This document shows positions 28,365 to 42,363 of a DNA stretch of 64,000 nt, piece by piece (positions within the stretch are counted from its first letter, which is position 1; each line of letters opens with the position of its first letter). The DNA is from Gerris lacustris (taxonomy: Eukaryota > Arthropoda > Insecta > Hemiptera > Gerridae): assembly GCA_951217055.1 (NCBI GenBank), contig OX578283.1:69592278-69656277 (forward strand). Direction: 5' to 3'. The notes below the pieces were generated by a model. The model had not been told where the DNA came from. It saw only the letters and a list, made by a program, of their open reading frames with translations, and searched no databases. The position numbers and the translations under genes were made by a program.

Positions 28365-28995
28365 AGCCTTTAAAATTCCTTTAAACGAATTATAACATGT
28401 TATGCAGATATATGTAAAACTTTTTTTTGTTTTCTTTATATTGGCCGCCATTTTAAAAATATTATGTGTGAAATTTGAATAGTTGGATATTCCTTTTCTA
28501 GTCTTCAAGAGCTTTAAATTGATGTATAACATGTCATACTGACTAAAAACTGTTTGTTTAGTCGTCCGCCATATTGACCGCCATCTTGAAAATATTAAGT
28601 GTAAAATTTTATTAGTTACATATTCTTATCCTCCTCTTAAAGGCCTTTAAAACGATGTATAACACATTATGCTGGATATAACTTTTTATTTTAGTCGTCC
28701 GCCATATTGGCCGCCATCTTGAAAATATGAACTGAGAAATTTTATTAGTTACACATTCTTTTTCATCTCTTAAAGACCTTTAAAACTATGTGTAACACAT
28801 TATGCTGGCTAAAACTTTTTTTTATAGTCGTCCGCCATATTGGCCGCCATCTTGAAAATATGAACTGAGAAATTTTATTAGTTACATATTCTTTTTCATC
28901 TCTTAAAGACCTTTAAAACGATGTATAACACATTATGCTGACTAATACTTTCTTTTTTTGTCGTCCGCCATATTGGGCGCCATCTTGAAAATATT
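28365..28995. repeat. Tandem repeat, ~137-bp unit with GGCCGCCAT motif
   Basis: Five units containing GTCGTCCGCCATATTGG, CCGCCATCTTGAAAATAT, TTTTATTAGTTACATATTC and ACGATGTATAACACATTATG. It abuts the ~65-bp array on its left. Confidence 0.85.
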
Positions 28996-29802
28996 GAGTG
29001 AGGAATTTCCAAAAACTATACACTTCTCACAAATGCTGAGATGCATATATGTGCCAAATTTCGTTGAAATTTATCAATTTTTACTCCAGTTATCGTTAGA
29101 CAAACAAACAAACACACAAACAAACAAACACACAAACTTTTCAAATCCCAAGTCTCTGTAATGAAGAACTCACTGCGCTCGTTCAAAAATAGTACGGGGG
29201 ACAAATATCACACAGAAAAACGCACTCTTGAAAAATCCATGTTGCTTCTAGTCCTCCGCGAACTCAGTGAAAAATTACAACTTCAAATCTGTCCACCTCG
29301 GACAGTCACCTTCTGTTTGACCAGTTTAATACAATTCTACATTTCACAGAGTCCGCGGCAGACAATAATCTTACAGATTAATTAACAAATCGGACAGATC
29401 TTTCTGTTTGACCGCAGGATAATGCAAAATAACACCCCACAGAGTCCGCCGCGGACCAAATACTTGTCCACCGCTTCCTTTGTATTTTCCAAAATTTTCC
29501 GACGCGGCGTTCCGGTACTAGAAAATTTTTGAGTTCAACTCTGACAGTTAGGGTACTGGTTAAGCTCAGGTACAGTAGACTGAATGCGACGTTCTGGCAG
29601 GCTATAAGGTTGATGTCATAAGTTAGCCGTAAAACTGCAATAACGTATTATTACACTTACTGGTATTCAAAATAATCCCTATAGGTCATCATCAAATCTC
29701 AGTTGAGATTAAAAGAGGGCAGAATGATCTTTCTTCACTTTGATGAAATCTAATCTGTAGTTTAAAACAATGGCATGAAATTTAACAAAATAATGTTGAT
29801 TT

Positions 29803-31292
29803 TGTTTCCGAGCTTAACGAAGGACACCAAAAGGTTTTTAGGTCTCCGATTTCTAAATTTCTAAGACAGAAATCCGTTTCAGACATCAGGGAACATTTTG
29901 GGTTCCGCGTCTGTTTGTCTGTCGCTCAATTTTTGCAAACCAACATATCTTAAAAACTACTCATCTGATTTGATTGAAATTTGTATGGTTGGTCACAATT
30001 AGCTCATTGTTGGTCCCATATAAGTTTCAACCTTCTACGCTCATTTGTTTCTCTTCCACATGCTCACAAACATACATTTATTTACACCTATATCATCAAA
30101 AGTACTTATCTGATTTTTATGGAATTTCGGTGGTTTGTCGAAAGTAGCCTGCAGATTAATTAAAAATAGCCCCAGATTAATTTCAACCATCTGCGCTCCT
30201 TGTATTTACTACGTTTTTATTAGCTTGCTTTCTTGTTTGTTTGTTTGTCAGGTACAAATCTTGCAATCGATTTTTAACTAACTTCCCGAGTACCTAAACA
30301 TTTGAAACTTTTAGAATAGCTCAGAACACGATGACAATGCGTTATTTTAATACTTTTTACTGCTGAAAGATAGCTATTTCAGCAGAATTTAATTAGTTTT
30401 CAGCAAATTTTGCTGTATGGAAAGTTAGTTCGGAAAAAATCCGCAAGTTATTTTATATTTGGATTTTTTTTTTTTTTGATTTAATTTTACCTTTATTGAA
30501 TAAAAAAATACAACATATTAATACATAATAATATTCCATTACATCGAGTTATCTTTTTTGCTGATTTAACAATTTAATACTACATTAGGTTATCTCTCCA
30601 CTAGAGAACATGGAGTCCTGAGCTGTGGAGAGAGGTTTTGATATGTTTTGACATATCCCATAGTATTTACAATCTTCATTTTGACGGGTTTCAAATTTGT
30701 GATTTTTTTTATTAAGAAGCAAACATTGAATAACAGCGAAAAGTAAACAAAGAAATAAATTAATTGACGTGTGACACCCAGGTTAGTTTACACTTGTATC
30801 CTAGGTATAGGTTTAATTATTTTTCTTGCATCTGTACTTCTTTACTTGTACACATTTTTCTTCTCTTACTGTCCCTACACAGGGGCATATCAATGGCACG
30901 GTTTAGATTCGGTTTTGGTGAGATCCGTTGTACAAAGATTTGTCCTTTTATAGGTTTAACATAAGCTCTAGATGGTTGTCATTATTATGTGAAGTAAATA
31001 AATTCGGAACTATGTATTTTTGTCACTAACATTATATATAACAATGACAATTATATTATCAACATTACATATGATTCAACAGAAAATTTAAAAACGTAGT
31101 ATATAAAAAGTTCTTTTTATCTTGTAATTATTTTTAAATTAATGTAAAAAATCAAAACAATTTTGTCAATTTTATAATACGGGGGATAATTAAAATAATT
31201 TGACAATTAAAGGTTTTAATAGTATAAAAGAATTGAAGTATACTAAATTGGAACGCAAGGAAGCTATGTGCCACACTAATTGACAGAGTATT
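29803..31292 (-). repeat. ~600-bp dispersed repeat interrupted by another repeat
   Basis: The 5' part (29,803-30,205) begins with the GTTTCCGAGCTTAACG hairpin. The family resumes near 31,126 and ends with CACACTAATTGACAG at about 31,287. A ~0.9-kb repeat fills the gap. Confidence 0.7.
30206..31125 (+). repeat. ~0.9-kb dispersed repeat, copy 1
   Basis: Nearly colinear with 40,829-41,540: shared blocks include TTATTAGCTTGCTTTCTTG, GCAATCGATTTTTAACTAAC, CTCAGAACACGATGACAATG and CCCTACACAGGGGCATATC. No gene is recognised in it. Confidence 0.8.
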
Positions 31293-32041
31293 TTTTTTTT
31301 TATCATCCATCTAGTTTTGTATAAAATATTTCCTTTTATTTGTTATTCGATCCTTGTGTAAAATCTATGTGGTGTCGTCAATAAGAGCGAGTCAATAACC
31401 AATTATTATAGTTGCGGATCGAAAATTAGAATGAATCAGAGAAAAAAAAAGTGATATCTTGTTTTTCTTTTTAATAATACACTTTCTATTCTCGGGGTAT
31501 TTGTGTTGTTGGTGATGGTCGAGGAAAAGCAATGGTTACTGTATTGTTGAGAATGCCAATCATTTTTATTTGACGATTGTCGTCGAGAGAAAGGCGATGC
31601 CATAGGGCACGCTGTCGTTATCCTGGCACTGAAGAGAACGCGGTGTTATGAACGTACCGAGGCTATAATTAAGAGACGTGAAGCATCATTTCAAATCTAA
31701 CGACTCTCAGATCCGCACGAGGAGACAACTTTACACATCCTCAGCTAAACATCCAATTTATTTTATTCTTAGTAATTTTTAAATCGGATCTTTTCCGAGA
31801 CTTCCTTATTAGTATATCTGGAGATTCGGGAAAAGTATTTTTCTTTAATTTTTATTCACGATCCCTTGTGTCGATTAACTGTCGAAATCGGTATTGGGAT
31901 ACTTAAGGTAGTCGGAGGAGTGGCGATCACAAGTGGTATACTAGAAGGAAAGGTGTACTCGCTCCTACCTGGTATATTAACTGCAGGACTAATTGCACAC
32001 CGGGGTGGTGTTTTCGTGTGTCGCAGAGGCACAAGACACCA

Positions 32042-32545
32042 TGGTCACTCTCCTGTTTCTCTTCGGTCGCTCTCCTGCTCCTATTCGGTCGCTCTCCTGC
32101 TCCTATTCGGTTGCTCTCCTGCTCCTCTTACTTTGGTCGCTCTCCTGTTTCTCTTCGGTCGCTCTCCTGCTCCTATTCGATCGCTCTCCTGCTCCTCTTA
32201 CTTTGGTCGCTCTCCTGTTTCTCTTCGGTCGCTCTCCTGTTTCTCTTCGGTCGCTCTCTTGCTCCTCCATGGTCGCTCTCCTGTTTCTCTTCGGTCGCTC
32301 TCCTGCTCCTCCACGGTCGCTCTCCTGTTCCTCTTCAGTCGCTCTCCTGCTCCTCCACGGTCGCTCTCCTGTTCCTCTTCGGTCGCTCTCCTGCTCCTCC
32401 ACGGTCGCTCTCCTGTTCCTCTTCGGTCACTTTCTTGCTCCTTCTCGGTAGATCTCCTGCTCCTGCAGGTTGCTCTCCTGTTCCTCTTCGGTCGCTCTCC
32501 TTTTCCTCTTCAGTCGCTCTTCTGCTCCTCCACGGTCGCTCGGTT
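32042..32545. repeat. 24-bp coding-like minisatellite (CGGTCGCTCTCCTGCTCCTC)
   Basis: About 21 units alternate between versions with TCTTCGGTCGC, TCCACGGTCGC and TTACTTTGGTCGC. Because 24 is divisible by three and the unit lacks stops, long frames appear in several phases on both strands. I treat them as repeat artefacts. Confidence 0.85.
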
Positions 32546-33060
32546 CTGGTAAAAGTGAAAAAAAGGACGAAGAAGAAGAAGAACAGGGTGGAGTGGGAAC
32601 CGTGGTGCTTCAAGACGGGTGTGTGTGTGGATGTGGAAGAAGAAGTAGCGGAGACTTGGCAACGTCGCCTCTTCTGGTCGGCATGCCAGAGTCTCCCCCC
32701 TCCATCAGGACCGGGCTCCAGCGACCTCTGGGCCCCAGGACTTCAGTCTTACATGCTGACTAGAAGGGGCGACCCCCTCGCTCCCCTACCGTTCCACCAC
32801 CTCAAGATCTGTGCTTACACATACTCTGTGCTTATCTTTCACTTTGGTGCGCTTCCTTTTGGATTTTTCAGTGCCGCTTTTTTCCCCTTTCGTTTTTTAG
32901 TTCGGATTAATCCGCGATATCGGGACCGATTGTTCCGTGACTGTTTTCGATAAACAACCGAGTGTCGAATCCGTTCAGTATTTTCGCTTCAAGACAGAAA
33001 CAAAAAAGGATTGAGAATATACGACTGCAAACAGGAGCGATCTACTCCTTAACTTCAGGT
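32546..33060. other. GC-richer unique block next to the 24-bp minisatellite
   Basis: This block has a higher GC content than its surroundings and one frame open to 32,953 on the plus strand. I find no recognisable domain and no splice-site-supported gene. It could be an exon remnant or part of an unknown element. Confidence 0.25.
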
Positions 33061-34584
33061 ACAACTTCCTTCTATCACTATTAATGTTTTTAAACGATTA
33101 GAATTTTAGAAAATCAACTTGCCAACATCGGAAACGATAATTTATCAGCCCGGGAGGTTTTCAGAGGAATGCCGAACTCGTTTCATTTGCATATTATGTA
33201 CTTCTAAAACCTTCATCTTTACTTCGACTTTATACTTCTAATTCTACTATCCAATCTTTTTCCTCTATTTAAAAAAAATACATCCGATAATTTCGGTTAG
33301 ATAAAAAAAATATATATTTTTGAGCTTTTTTAAAAAAAGAAGTTAATTTCTTTTTTTTTTACTCAAACATGATTTATGCATATCATTAACTTAAAGAAAA
33401 CCAGTCGGTTCGGTTTATTTCTTAATAAAATACCCGAATACCTTTTTCCAAACCCTACTATAAACAAATTTAAAATGCCATTCTCAAAATAATTTGGAAT
33501 ACAGTAGCCGGTCCATGTAAATTTGTTTTTCATTATCGTGATTTTACATTGTTTTTTTTTTTTATTATTTCCGTCGGTTTGCTTGCGCTTTTGGTATAAC
33601 TTGTTGCATCTGCGTGCTTCGTAAGTACGCTCTAATAAGTACTGTTTGTGTTGACACTTTTTATCAACATTAACTCGGACGAAGCATGTCCGGATGTGAC
33701 CTGTTGCACTGCACACTTGTACAGCCATATGGGCTGGTTCCGGTATTCCTTTAATGTACTTGTTCCGGCTTTCATATAATAACTTTACATACGGACTACT
33801 TTCATTTTAGCAAATATTCCTTGTTTCTTTTTTAGTTATACAATACCGAATACAGAATCATAAATCAGATATAATGCGGTATGTTACGCTAACCGCCCCA
33901 ATATACAATAAATTTCAAAACAAAAAAAAACAAGTTTAAAACCCAACTTACATGATTAAATCCAGATGAAATATTGTCTTAGTATTGCCCCTGTTTAAAC
34001 TCTCAAATTTATTTTTTTTAATGAGTTAAATGGTAGAATAAGACATTTAAAAAGGTTCATTATTTTAAAACTTTTATATTTTCATTTAATAATGAAATTA
34101 TTCAATAAATCATGATGTAATCGACAAGTTTTGTCTCTTTAATTGGTTATCATCGAAAAAATAAAACTGACAAAAATTAAAAATAAATTATGCTCTAAAA
34201 AATAAATTAATAAAGGATGTTGATGTTATTTATTTATTTATTTTTATTGTTTATATGTGCGCTATTATACTTATTACGCTGTAATATTGTTTATATGTTC
34301 AAATATAGGCAACGGTTTTTTAAATTTATTAATACACTATTTTGAAGTACCATTTTTTAAAATATTCCAAATTATCATAATGATAATTTTGTTAGATTTT
34401 GTTTTTCTTATAGATGGATTCTTATAGTTTTTCTTTAGGGATGAAAATGTTTGTTTTTTTAAAGAAACAATATTTTCTTTTTAATTCATTAATGGACTAT
34501 ATTTCGCCCATGCATGGGTATCTTCAGGCCTTAAATTGAAAATCCAGATTTACATTGTTTCTAATTATAATTTATCTTTTTTTT

Positions 34585-35258
34585 GGAGTAAAATCTGAAA
34601 CACTATTGCAGTAAAATCTGAAACACTATTGCAGTAAAATCTCAAACACTATTGGAGTAAAATCTGAAACACTATTGGAGTTAATCTGAAACACTATTGG
34701 AGTATAAAATCTAAAACACTATTGGAGTAAAATCTGAAATACTATTTGAGTAAAATCTGAAACACTATTGGAGTCAAATCTGAAACACTATTGGAGTCAA
34801 ATCTGAAACACTATTGGAGTCAAAACTGAAACACTATTGGAGTATAAAATCTGAAACTCTATATGGAGTAAAATCTGAAACACTATTGGAGTATAAAATC
34901 TAAAACACTATTGGAGTATAAAATCTAAAACACTATTGGAGTATAAAATCTGAAACACTATTGGACTATAAAATCTGAAACACTATTGGACTATAAAATC
35001 TAAAACACTATTGGAGTAAAATCTGAAATACTATTTGAGTAAAATCTGAAACACTATTGGAGTCAAATCTGAAACACTATTGGAGTCAAATCTGAAACAC
35101 TATTGGAGTCAAAACTGAAACACTATTGGAGTATAAAATCTGAAACTCTATATGGAGTAAAATCTGAAACACTATTGGAGTATAAAATCTAAAACACTAT
35201 TGGAGTATAAAATCTGAAACACTATTGGACTATAAAATCTGAAACACTATTGTAATAA
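34585..35258. repeat. Minisatellite, 22-26-bp unit (AAATCTGAAACACTATTGGAGT)
   Basis: About 28 units, differing by short insertions (TA before AAATC, or TC for TA). A block of several units is itself duplicated (about 34,720-34,900 and 35,010-35,200), showing higher-order amplification. Confidence 0.9.
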
Positions 35259-36329
35259 CTATCACATATTATGCTCATATTGTTATCGAGTTACTCAAGT
35301 GAAGTCAATTAATCAATTTTAATGGAAATAGATACTTTTGTGGAAATAGTGCTTATTTGCTTTACATATTTGTTTTACATCAGGAAAACAACTTAAACCC
35401 GTTTGCTTGACATTTATAAACATTTTTAAATATATCATGAAAATCATTTTTGATTTCCATGATATTACGCGATTTCTAAATAATTCTAAAAATGATTTCT
35501 CAATTTTACTCTCATTTAAGACTTTATAAATATGATATTCCAAATAAACATTCAATATATTACTAATTTAGGTTCTAACGCTCTTAGGTTTTTTTAAATT
35601 TTTCTGGGGCTTTGGAACCTTAAAAAATAAGCAATTTAAAATAAAATTGTTTCATCAAAATGTTTTCCCTGTATATTATAATGTGTACTGTCCATATAAA
35701 AAACAAAAAAAGTTAAAAATTATGATTTGGTTTTTATCTAATTTAAGCCATGAATAATTATAACTAGAGAAATTTTAGTGAAGAAAATTTAGTTTTAATA
35801 AATTAAATTACTTTATCATTTGTTTACATATGACCGTAGTGAATGTTTGTTGCTAGACTTCTTTTTTTTAATAAAAAAAAAAAAATTCTACAAATAAAAC
35901 TTTCACACGAATATTTGTTCTAGTTTACATAATGCAGTTACTTACATGGCAGTGTATCTGTGTTTTAGTTGTTTGTCTATGAACTGTTACAAGTCTAGGG
36001 TTCTATTACATCATTTGAACTTTCTACTATAAAATTATACTATTCCAACTCTAATAAGAAAAGAACAAATAATGTTTTTTTCTTGAAGGTCAAAGTTGAA
36101 ACTCTTTCATTAAAATAAAGTAAGAACTTCATAGAGCTTCTTTCTTCAGCAACTTAAACTTCTTTGTGCATAACTTAATATAGACTTTACCTATTAAAAA
36201 AAGATAAATAAGTACTTATAATATTTGTTATGAAGCAAATCATATACTTTTAGTTGATAAGTTAATTTTGCTTCTCAATACACATTGGCTTACTTTAGAC
36301 TGGATAAAGTTGCTATCTTCTCTAAATAG

Positions 36330-36430
36330 ACTGCCAATGCACATAGGTGTGGCACATGGCTTCCTCGCAACCTATCGTGCATTATTAATTTTATATTTTA
36401 TGCATTTACAAGCCATTACTGTTCATTTTT
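36330..36430 (+). repeat. 5' fragment of the ~600-bp dispersed repeat
   Basis: TAGACTGCCAATGCACATAGGT...GGCACATGGCTTCCTCGCA, with a small internal duplication, then unrelated sequence. Confidence 0.65.
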
Positions 36431-37629
36431 TACGATTTTGGTAGTATTCATACTAGGGTTGATCATTATAAAAGTTCTATTTTATAAAAAACAATACAAT
36501 CTGTGCAAATTTTCGCCCATACCTGGGCATCATCAGGCCTTTATCTGAATAATGAGTGTTCATTTTAAACTCCTCTTTTTAAAAACAAGAAATTAAAAAA
36601 AAAAAAAAAAAAAAAAATGGTGGGTAACATTTTATTACAAGCATTGAACTGTTACTGTTAGAATTATTATTTATTTTTTTTTTTTAAATTAACTAATTTA
36701 TTTTGATCTATAATTTTCATTTGATTAATATTCAGAAGAAATAACTAATTAAAAATCTATTTACTATAAATACATAACGTAAAGAAGTTATTTAATATAT
36801 CTAATGATCGGCTTTCTATACCACTACAGGATCACTTGAGTGATTCGATTTTTTTTTCAAAACATATTTTATCTTTTTTATTTTTTTAAAGAATGCTAAG
36901 ACATTGTTATATAATTTACATTATAACAAAGGATCTCTTCAAATATTTTTGAAATAAATAATAATGAATATATTAATATGATAAATTAGAAAATGGATGC
37001 GGTGTTATTAATTTATTAAGGTCGAAAAAATCTATAATTTCTTCTCTTTTTTTTTGCTAAAAATTATACACCTCTTTTGTTGTATATATTAATTTTAATT
37101 TACTTATATACATGTATACTTTTTTTTTTTAAATAAAATACAAAATGGCCAGCCGCCATTTTTTTTGGCTAAATATTTTTTTATTAATATAATTAAGTTA
37201 GTTTTGTCTACATAAATGTGGAACTTATTAACTAAATAAGTTGAAAAATGAAATTCAAATTTTAATATTAAATTTTTTTTTTAAATACTGGTTTCAACCA
37301 CTCTAATATGATGATACATACAAAAGATTTGTCACAACTTGTTTATATTAATTGTACTTTGACAGCAAATTGATCAAGTTGATACTTTGAACTTTATCGC
37401 TTTATTAAGGAGTATTGCTACTGTGTTACTCACCGGTCAAGATGGAAGAGTAGAGTTGTATGTAGAAAGGAGGTCTGAAGTTGCCGAGGCCTCTCAACCT
37501 AATTCTTTTATTCTTCTTATCTCGAATCCTTTCTGTCTGCAGATTAGAATTTAAATTTGTGAAAATTTCGGTGGCAGCCACTCCTCGGCCTCAATTTGCA
37601 TTTTAATGTCCACTTGCAATTTGCCAGAT

Positions 37630-37801
<172 letters not shown>

Positions 37802-39221
37802 TTTTAGCATTAACTGATCCTCGAACTACGGCATTGATTTGTTGATTTCGGCTTATTATCAGTCGACTACAAAGTGAAATATTTTCATTTTTTTTATGAT
37901 TCACTGCATTATTTTCAATTTATATATTATATTTTATAATCTTATCAAAAGGCTTTTAAATGTTGAAGTGATCTTATATATTTTAAATCTAAGACGGGAA
38001 ACATTTGGAAAGATAAATGCTCGGTCCACAAATGGAAAGTTAAAATTATTGAGAACAAAATTTTATTTTATTATTTTTTATTACATCTCTGTTTCACACA
38101 GCATCAGTCTCATATAATCTGACTTTGAAGCATAATACTCCAAGTTTTTTAGATATATACATTAGATGTTTGTAAAAGGTTAAGTATTCTAATTTTAAGA
38201 CTTAAATCTTAGACATATTGAAAACCTTTCTTTTATAACATATTTTTGTAGTAATCGTTCAATTTAATTTTTGTGTGTCACCTTAAATCCAATAAAATAA
38301 ATAATTTACTTAACTATCACGCTACGTCATCGCTAATTTTCTAAAAATATTTATTTAGTTTAAAACTAATTATGCGAACTATTGTTTAAGCAAGAAAAAT
38401 TGTTTTTTTTTTATTGATTTTTGTCAAAATAACGATATACATGTTAATTTAAAGTTTTTGGGAATTTTTATCGTCTTTTACTCAGCTGTTAAGAGACTTT
38501 AATGGTAGACTATAAGTAGGTTATAGTTTACATGATTTCTTGATCACAACTAAGGGTGGTCTAAACAGGTGAATCTATATAGAATAGCCAATACAATCTA
38601 TTATTTTCAATGTTAGGTTATAGCAGTGTTCAAAAGCAGGTGGTTGGAAGGTTAGAACAAGTCAAAAAGAAACCTTTTCTTTGAAAAAGAATAAAAAAAA
38701 AAGAATTTATGGACAAAAGGGCATGGTTGTTATGTTACAGTGTAGTTCCTGTTCATGGTCTCAACATTAGATTATACATTAGATCTTTTAAGAGAATCTT
38801 TGAAGGAAAATTAAGATCCATTGTGATCATTTCAATTACTTAAAAACAAAATTAAGATTACTAGCCTAAATTTATTACGTTAACTTAAGACATAAATTAC
38901 AGCAAAGAGTTGCATAGTACTTATTGTTATCTATTTTATCCCTTCTAGTCTCCAGCAATTTAATTGAATCAATTCTTTCCCCTGGAAGAATAATGTAAGC
39001 TATTTTATTGTTTCGTTCTTGTTGCCTTTAGAATTCTTAACGTAACTTAAGATTTATTACTTCCTCTTATCATTGGGTATTCATCTTACCTTTACGTCTT
39101 TTTACCAACTTTTAAACCAATAAAACATCTCATTGTCTTAGAGTCTAGACCAAGCTTAAGAGAAAAAAAAATATCCTTTTCGAATGCATTTTTAATCTAC
39201 TGTTCATAATGGGTGTGATTT

Positions 39222-39540
39222 TTATTGGTCTTATATTACTTTGCTTTGTAAGTTTCATCGCACCTTTCCGTTTCCCCCATTTTGAACCACTTCCCGTGAT
39301 TCAATCTTCCCCAAATTTTGCACATAGATACAAATAAGGTGAAGAATACAGAAACCAAAAAAAAAAAAAAAAAAAAAAAAAGGTGTCAAATTTATTTGCT
39401 TTTTAAGTTTCATGGCACACCTATTACCCCAATTTTTTAACCACTTACCGTCATTCAATCTTCCCCAAATTTTGCACATAGATACAATTAAGGTGAAGCA
39501 TACAGAAACCAAAAAAAAACAAAAAAAAAAACAGGTTGAA
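39222..39540 (-). repeat. Tandem pair of a dispersed repeat segment
   Basis: Two adjacent copies of a segment with CATTCAATCTTCCCCAAATTTTGCACATAGATAC followed by an A-rich tail. The related single copy is at 26,096-26,204 on the opposite strand. Confidence 0.65.
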
Positions 39541-39887
39541 AATAAGACCAGTTTTGAAAAATGTCATTTTTATATTAATTATTATTTCTTATACATTTAG
39601 GTAATATTTCTTATGAAATAAATCTATATTTGGTAATTTATAGACCGAGTAAGATAAAAAAATAGGGTTATAATAATATATACTTTATTTAGTTAAAAGG
39701 TCTCCTTATTTTTATCAGTGTATCTATTTTTATTCATTTTTTTTTAAAATATTTTCTTACAGTTATTTTGTCAAATAAAATATTATTTATTGTATGACTT
39801 TATCGTACATTCTTCAATATATTTTTGAATTTTTAAAATTATGTTAGAAAAAATCTGTACTTGTCAGTTAGGACCCCTCCCTAAAAG

Positions 39888-40083
39888 TTAGAGGTGGTTA
39901 GAGATGGTTAGAGGTGGTTAGAGGTGGTTGGGGTGGTTAGAGAAAGTTGGGGTGGTTAGAGGTGGTTAGAGTTGGTTAGAGGTGGTTGGGGTGGTTAGAG
40001 GAAGTTGGGGTGGTTAGAGGTGGTTGGGGTGGTTAGAGATGGTTAGAGGTGGTTAGAGGTGGTTAGAGGTGGTTAGAGGTCTC
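39888..40083. repeat. Minisatellite, 10-bp unit (GGTTAGAGGT)
   Basis: About 19 imperfect units, with a GGTTGGGGTGGTTAGAG variant. Confidence 0.9.
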
Positions 40084-40168
40084 CCTAAAAGTTACAGGTG
40101 AACTAGATCACCTCTAACAAGAACCAAAAAATCAAATATAGCAATTTTTTTCATATTTGTTACATATA

Positions 40169-40727
40169 GTCCAGGAGATAGCGTGCAAAAAAGTGACTGA
40201 CAAACATCAAGCTAGAATTTTGTGTATAAGCTAATCTTTTGGTGCCTTTTTAGAATATCTGGACGGCTAAGTTGGTCTGCGGGGCATAGCTTAGTAAAAG
40301 GCATTTGGAAAAAAACAAACCAGTAGAGAACGGCCATATCCCGACCATTATGATCCTGAGTACGAAATTAGTTAGTCGACCGAAAATCAAGTTAATGTTA
40401 GTTTGCGACTTGATATGTCGTGTCAACATTGATTTGGAGTAATATTTGACTAACTAACCAATCAAGTGACAAACTAATATCAATTTGATTTCCGGTCTCC
40501 CATCTAATTTTGTGCTCATGATAATAAAAATCACAATGTCCTCCATAATTGGCGCGACATTGCAACTCTCCACCGATTTATTTTTTTTCAAATGCCTATT
40601 GCCAAGCTATGTCCTACAGACGAACTTAGCCAACCACATATTCTTAAAAGTCACCATATGATTAAATTATACACAAATTTCTAGCTTGATGTTAGTCAGA
40701 CACTTTTTTGCACGCTATCTCCTGGAC
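40169..40727. mobile_element. TA-flanked MITE with long inverted repeats, 559 bp
   Basis: Ends are GTCCAGGAGATAGCGTGC and its reverse complement, flanked by TA on both sides. The arms match for well over 100 bp each side (TGATGTTAGTCAGACAC, TTAGCC..CCACATATTCTTAAAAG). The TA target suggests Tc1/mariner-type mobilisation. Non-coding. Confidence 0.8.
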
Positions 40728-40828
40728 TAATACTCATATATGTTATATGTTGTATGTTTTCTTCTAAACAAGGTAAGTTTATGAGCAGCCATGTTTTTAA
40801 AAAGCCTGTGCATAATTCAAACTTGTTA

Positions 40829-41540
40829 TTACTACGTTTTTATTAGCTTGCTTTCTTGTTTGTTTGTTTGTTTAGTACAAATCTTGCAATCGATTTTTAA
40901 CTAACTTCCCGAACAGCTAAACATTTGAAACTTTTAGAATAGCTCAGAACACGATGACAATGCATTATTTTAATACTTTTAGCCATCTTTCAGCAGAATT
41001 TAATTTGTTTTCAGCTAATTTTGCTGTATGGAAAGTTAGTTCGGAAATTATTTTATTTGTTTTGACATATCCTATAGTATTTACAATCTTCATTTTGACG
41101 GGTTTCAAATTTGTTAAATTTTATTAAGAGGTAAACATTGAATAACAGCGAAAAGTAAACAAAGAAATAAATTAATTGATGTGTGACACCCAGGTTTGTT
41201 TACACTTGTGTCCTAGGTATAGGTTTAATTTTTCTGCATCTGTACTTCTTTACTTGTACACATTTTTCTTCTCTTACTGTCCCTACACAGGGGCATATCA
41301 ATGACACGTTTCAGATTCGGTGTTGGTGAGATCCGTTGTATAAAGGTTTGTCCTTTTATAGGTTTAAGACCAGCTCTCTAGATGGGTGTCATTATTATGT
41401 GAAGTAAATCAATTCGGAACTTTTTTTTTTTTTTTTCACTAACATTATATATAACAATGACAATTATATTATCAACATTACATATTATGATTGAACAGAA
41501 AATTTAAAAACGTAGTATACAGAAAGTATTTTTTATCTAT
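40829..41540 (+). repeat. ~0.9-kb dispersed repeat, copy 2
   Basis: Colinear with 30,206-31,125, with several deletions of 10-80 bp. Confidence 0.8.
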
Positions 41541-41970
41541 TTTAACTATAGTGGCTTCTACCTTATGTCATTGATTATGGGGAAAAAAAAATATCTGTTT
41601 AGGTTCACACCTCGCATAATTTATTTTTTCAGATTAAAAAGCAAACTGTGTCCTCTTTTTGTCAATTGATTTATGACATAGTTTATGTTAGCTGCATTTT
41701 AGTACCTTTTATAGTTTTAAGTTTATTGCAAGAAGTCCAGCGGTATTTTAGAACCCTTCAGGTCTAAATGGTTTAAACCTTAAGGGTATTTCTAGTCCCT
41801 AAGGGCAAATGTTGGATCTCGTAGGTATTTAGTAGGTAGAAACGGTTGAGTCCTTTGTGACCCTTCTAAGAATATGAGAATAAAAGGGTCTGACACTTGT
41901 CTTGTAGTAAAATATTCTTTACTTTTTGTATCCTGTTACCTTCCAGATTATTAGAGGTAGTTTAGAAATC

Positions 41971-42332
41971 AAACAAAGTCTTTACACAAAAATAATTAGA
42001 TTTGAAAATATTTGACTGGTTTCGACTGTTCTAATGCAGCCTTTTTCTGATCATCAAAAAAGTAGAAAATTTTAACTTATTGGTGTGCATTAAGGGGTAC
42101 TTCTTTAGATTGTTACTCCCCTATGTTATTTTATAATATAAATGACTTTGACTAAATAACTATAAAGAAAAAGGGATGCTTAGCGTAATGTACTTTTAGA
42201 CAATGGAATATCACACTTCTGTTTTTTTTAAGGGGAGTAACAATCTAAAGAAGTGTACGATAAGGTATCTTTAGAACAGCCGAAATCGGTCAAATTGTTT
42301 CAAATACGATTAATTTTGTGTGAAGACGTTGT
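41971..42332. mobile_element. Foldback element with ~60-bp imperfect inverted ends
   Basis: Left end AACAAAGTCTTTACACAAAA and right end TTTTGTGTGAAGACGTTGTT are inverted copies. The match continues through GACTGGTTTCGACTGTTCTAA against TTAGAACAGCCGAAATCGGTC. A truncated relative is at 60,988-61,206. Confidence 0.65.
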
Positions 42333-42363
42333 TCGGTTTGATGAGTCACTGCCATACATTGGA

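Noticed and set aside
31866..32953. Several long plus- and minus-strand frames across the 24-bp minisatellite
   Set aside because: They are present in several phases at once, are purely periodic, and result from a stop-free unit whose length is a multiple of three.
34585..35258. CRISPR-like look of ~22-26-bp repeats
   Set aside because: Units are directly adjacent without unique spacers, so a plain tandem repeat.
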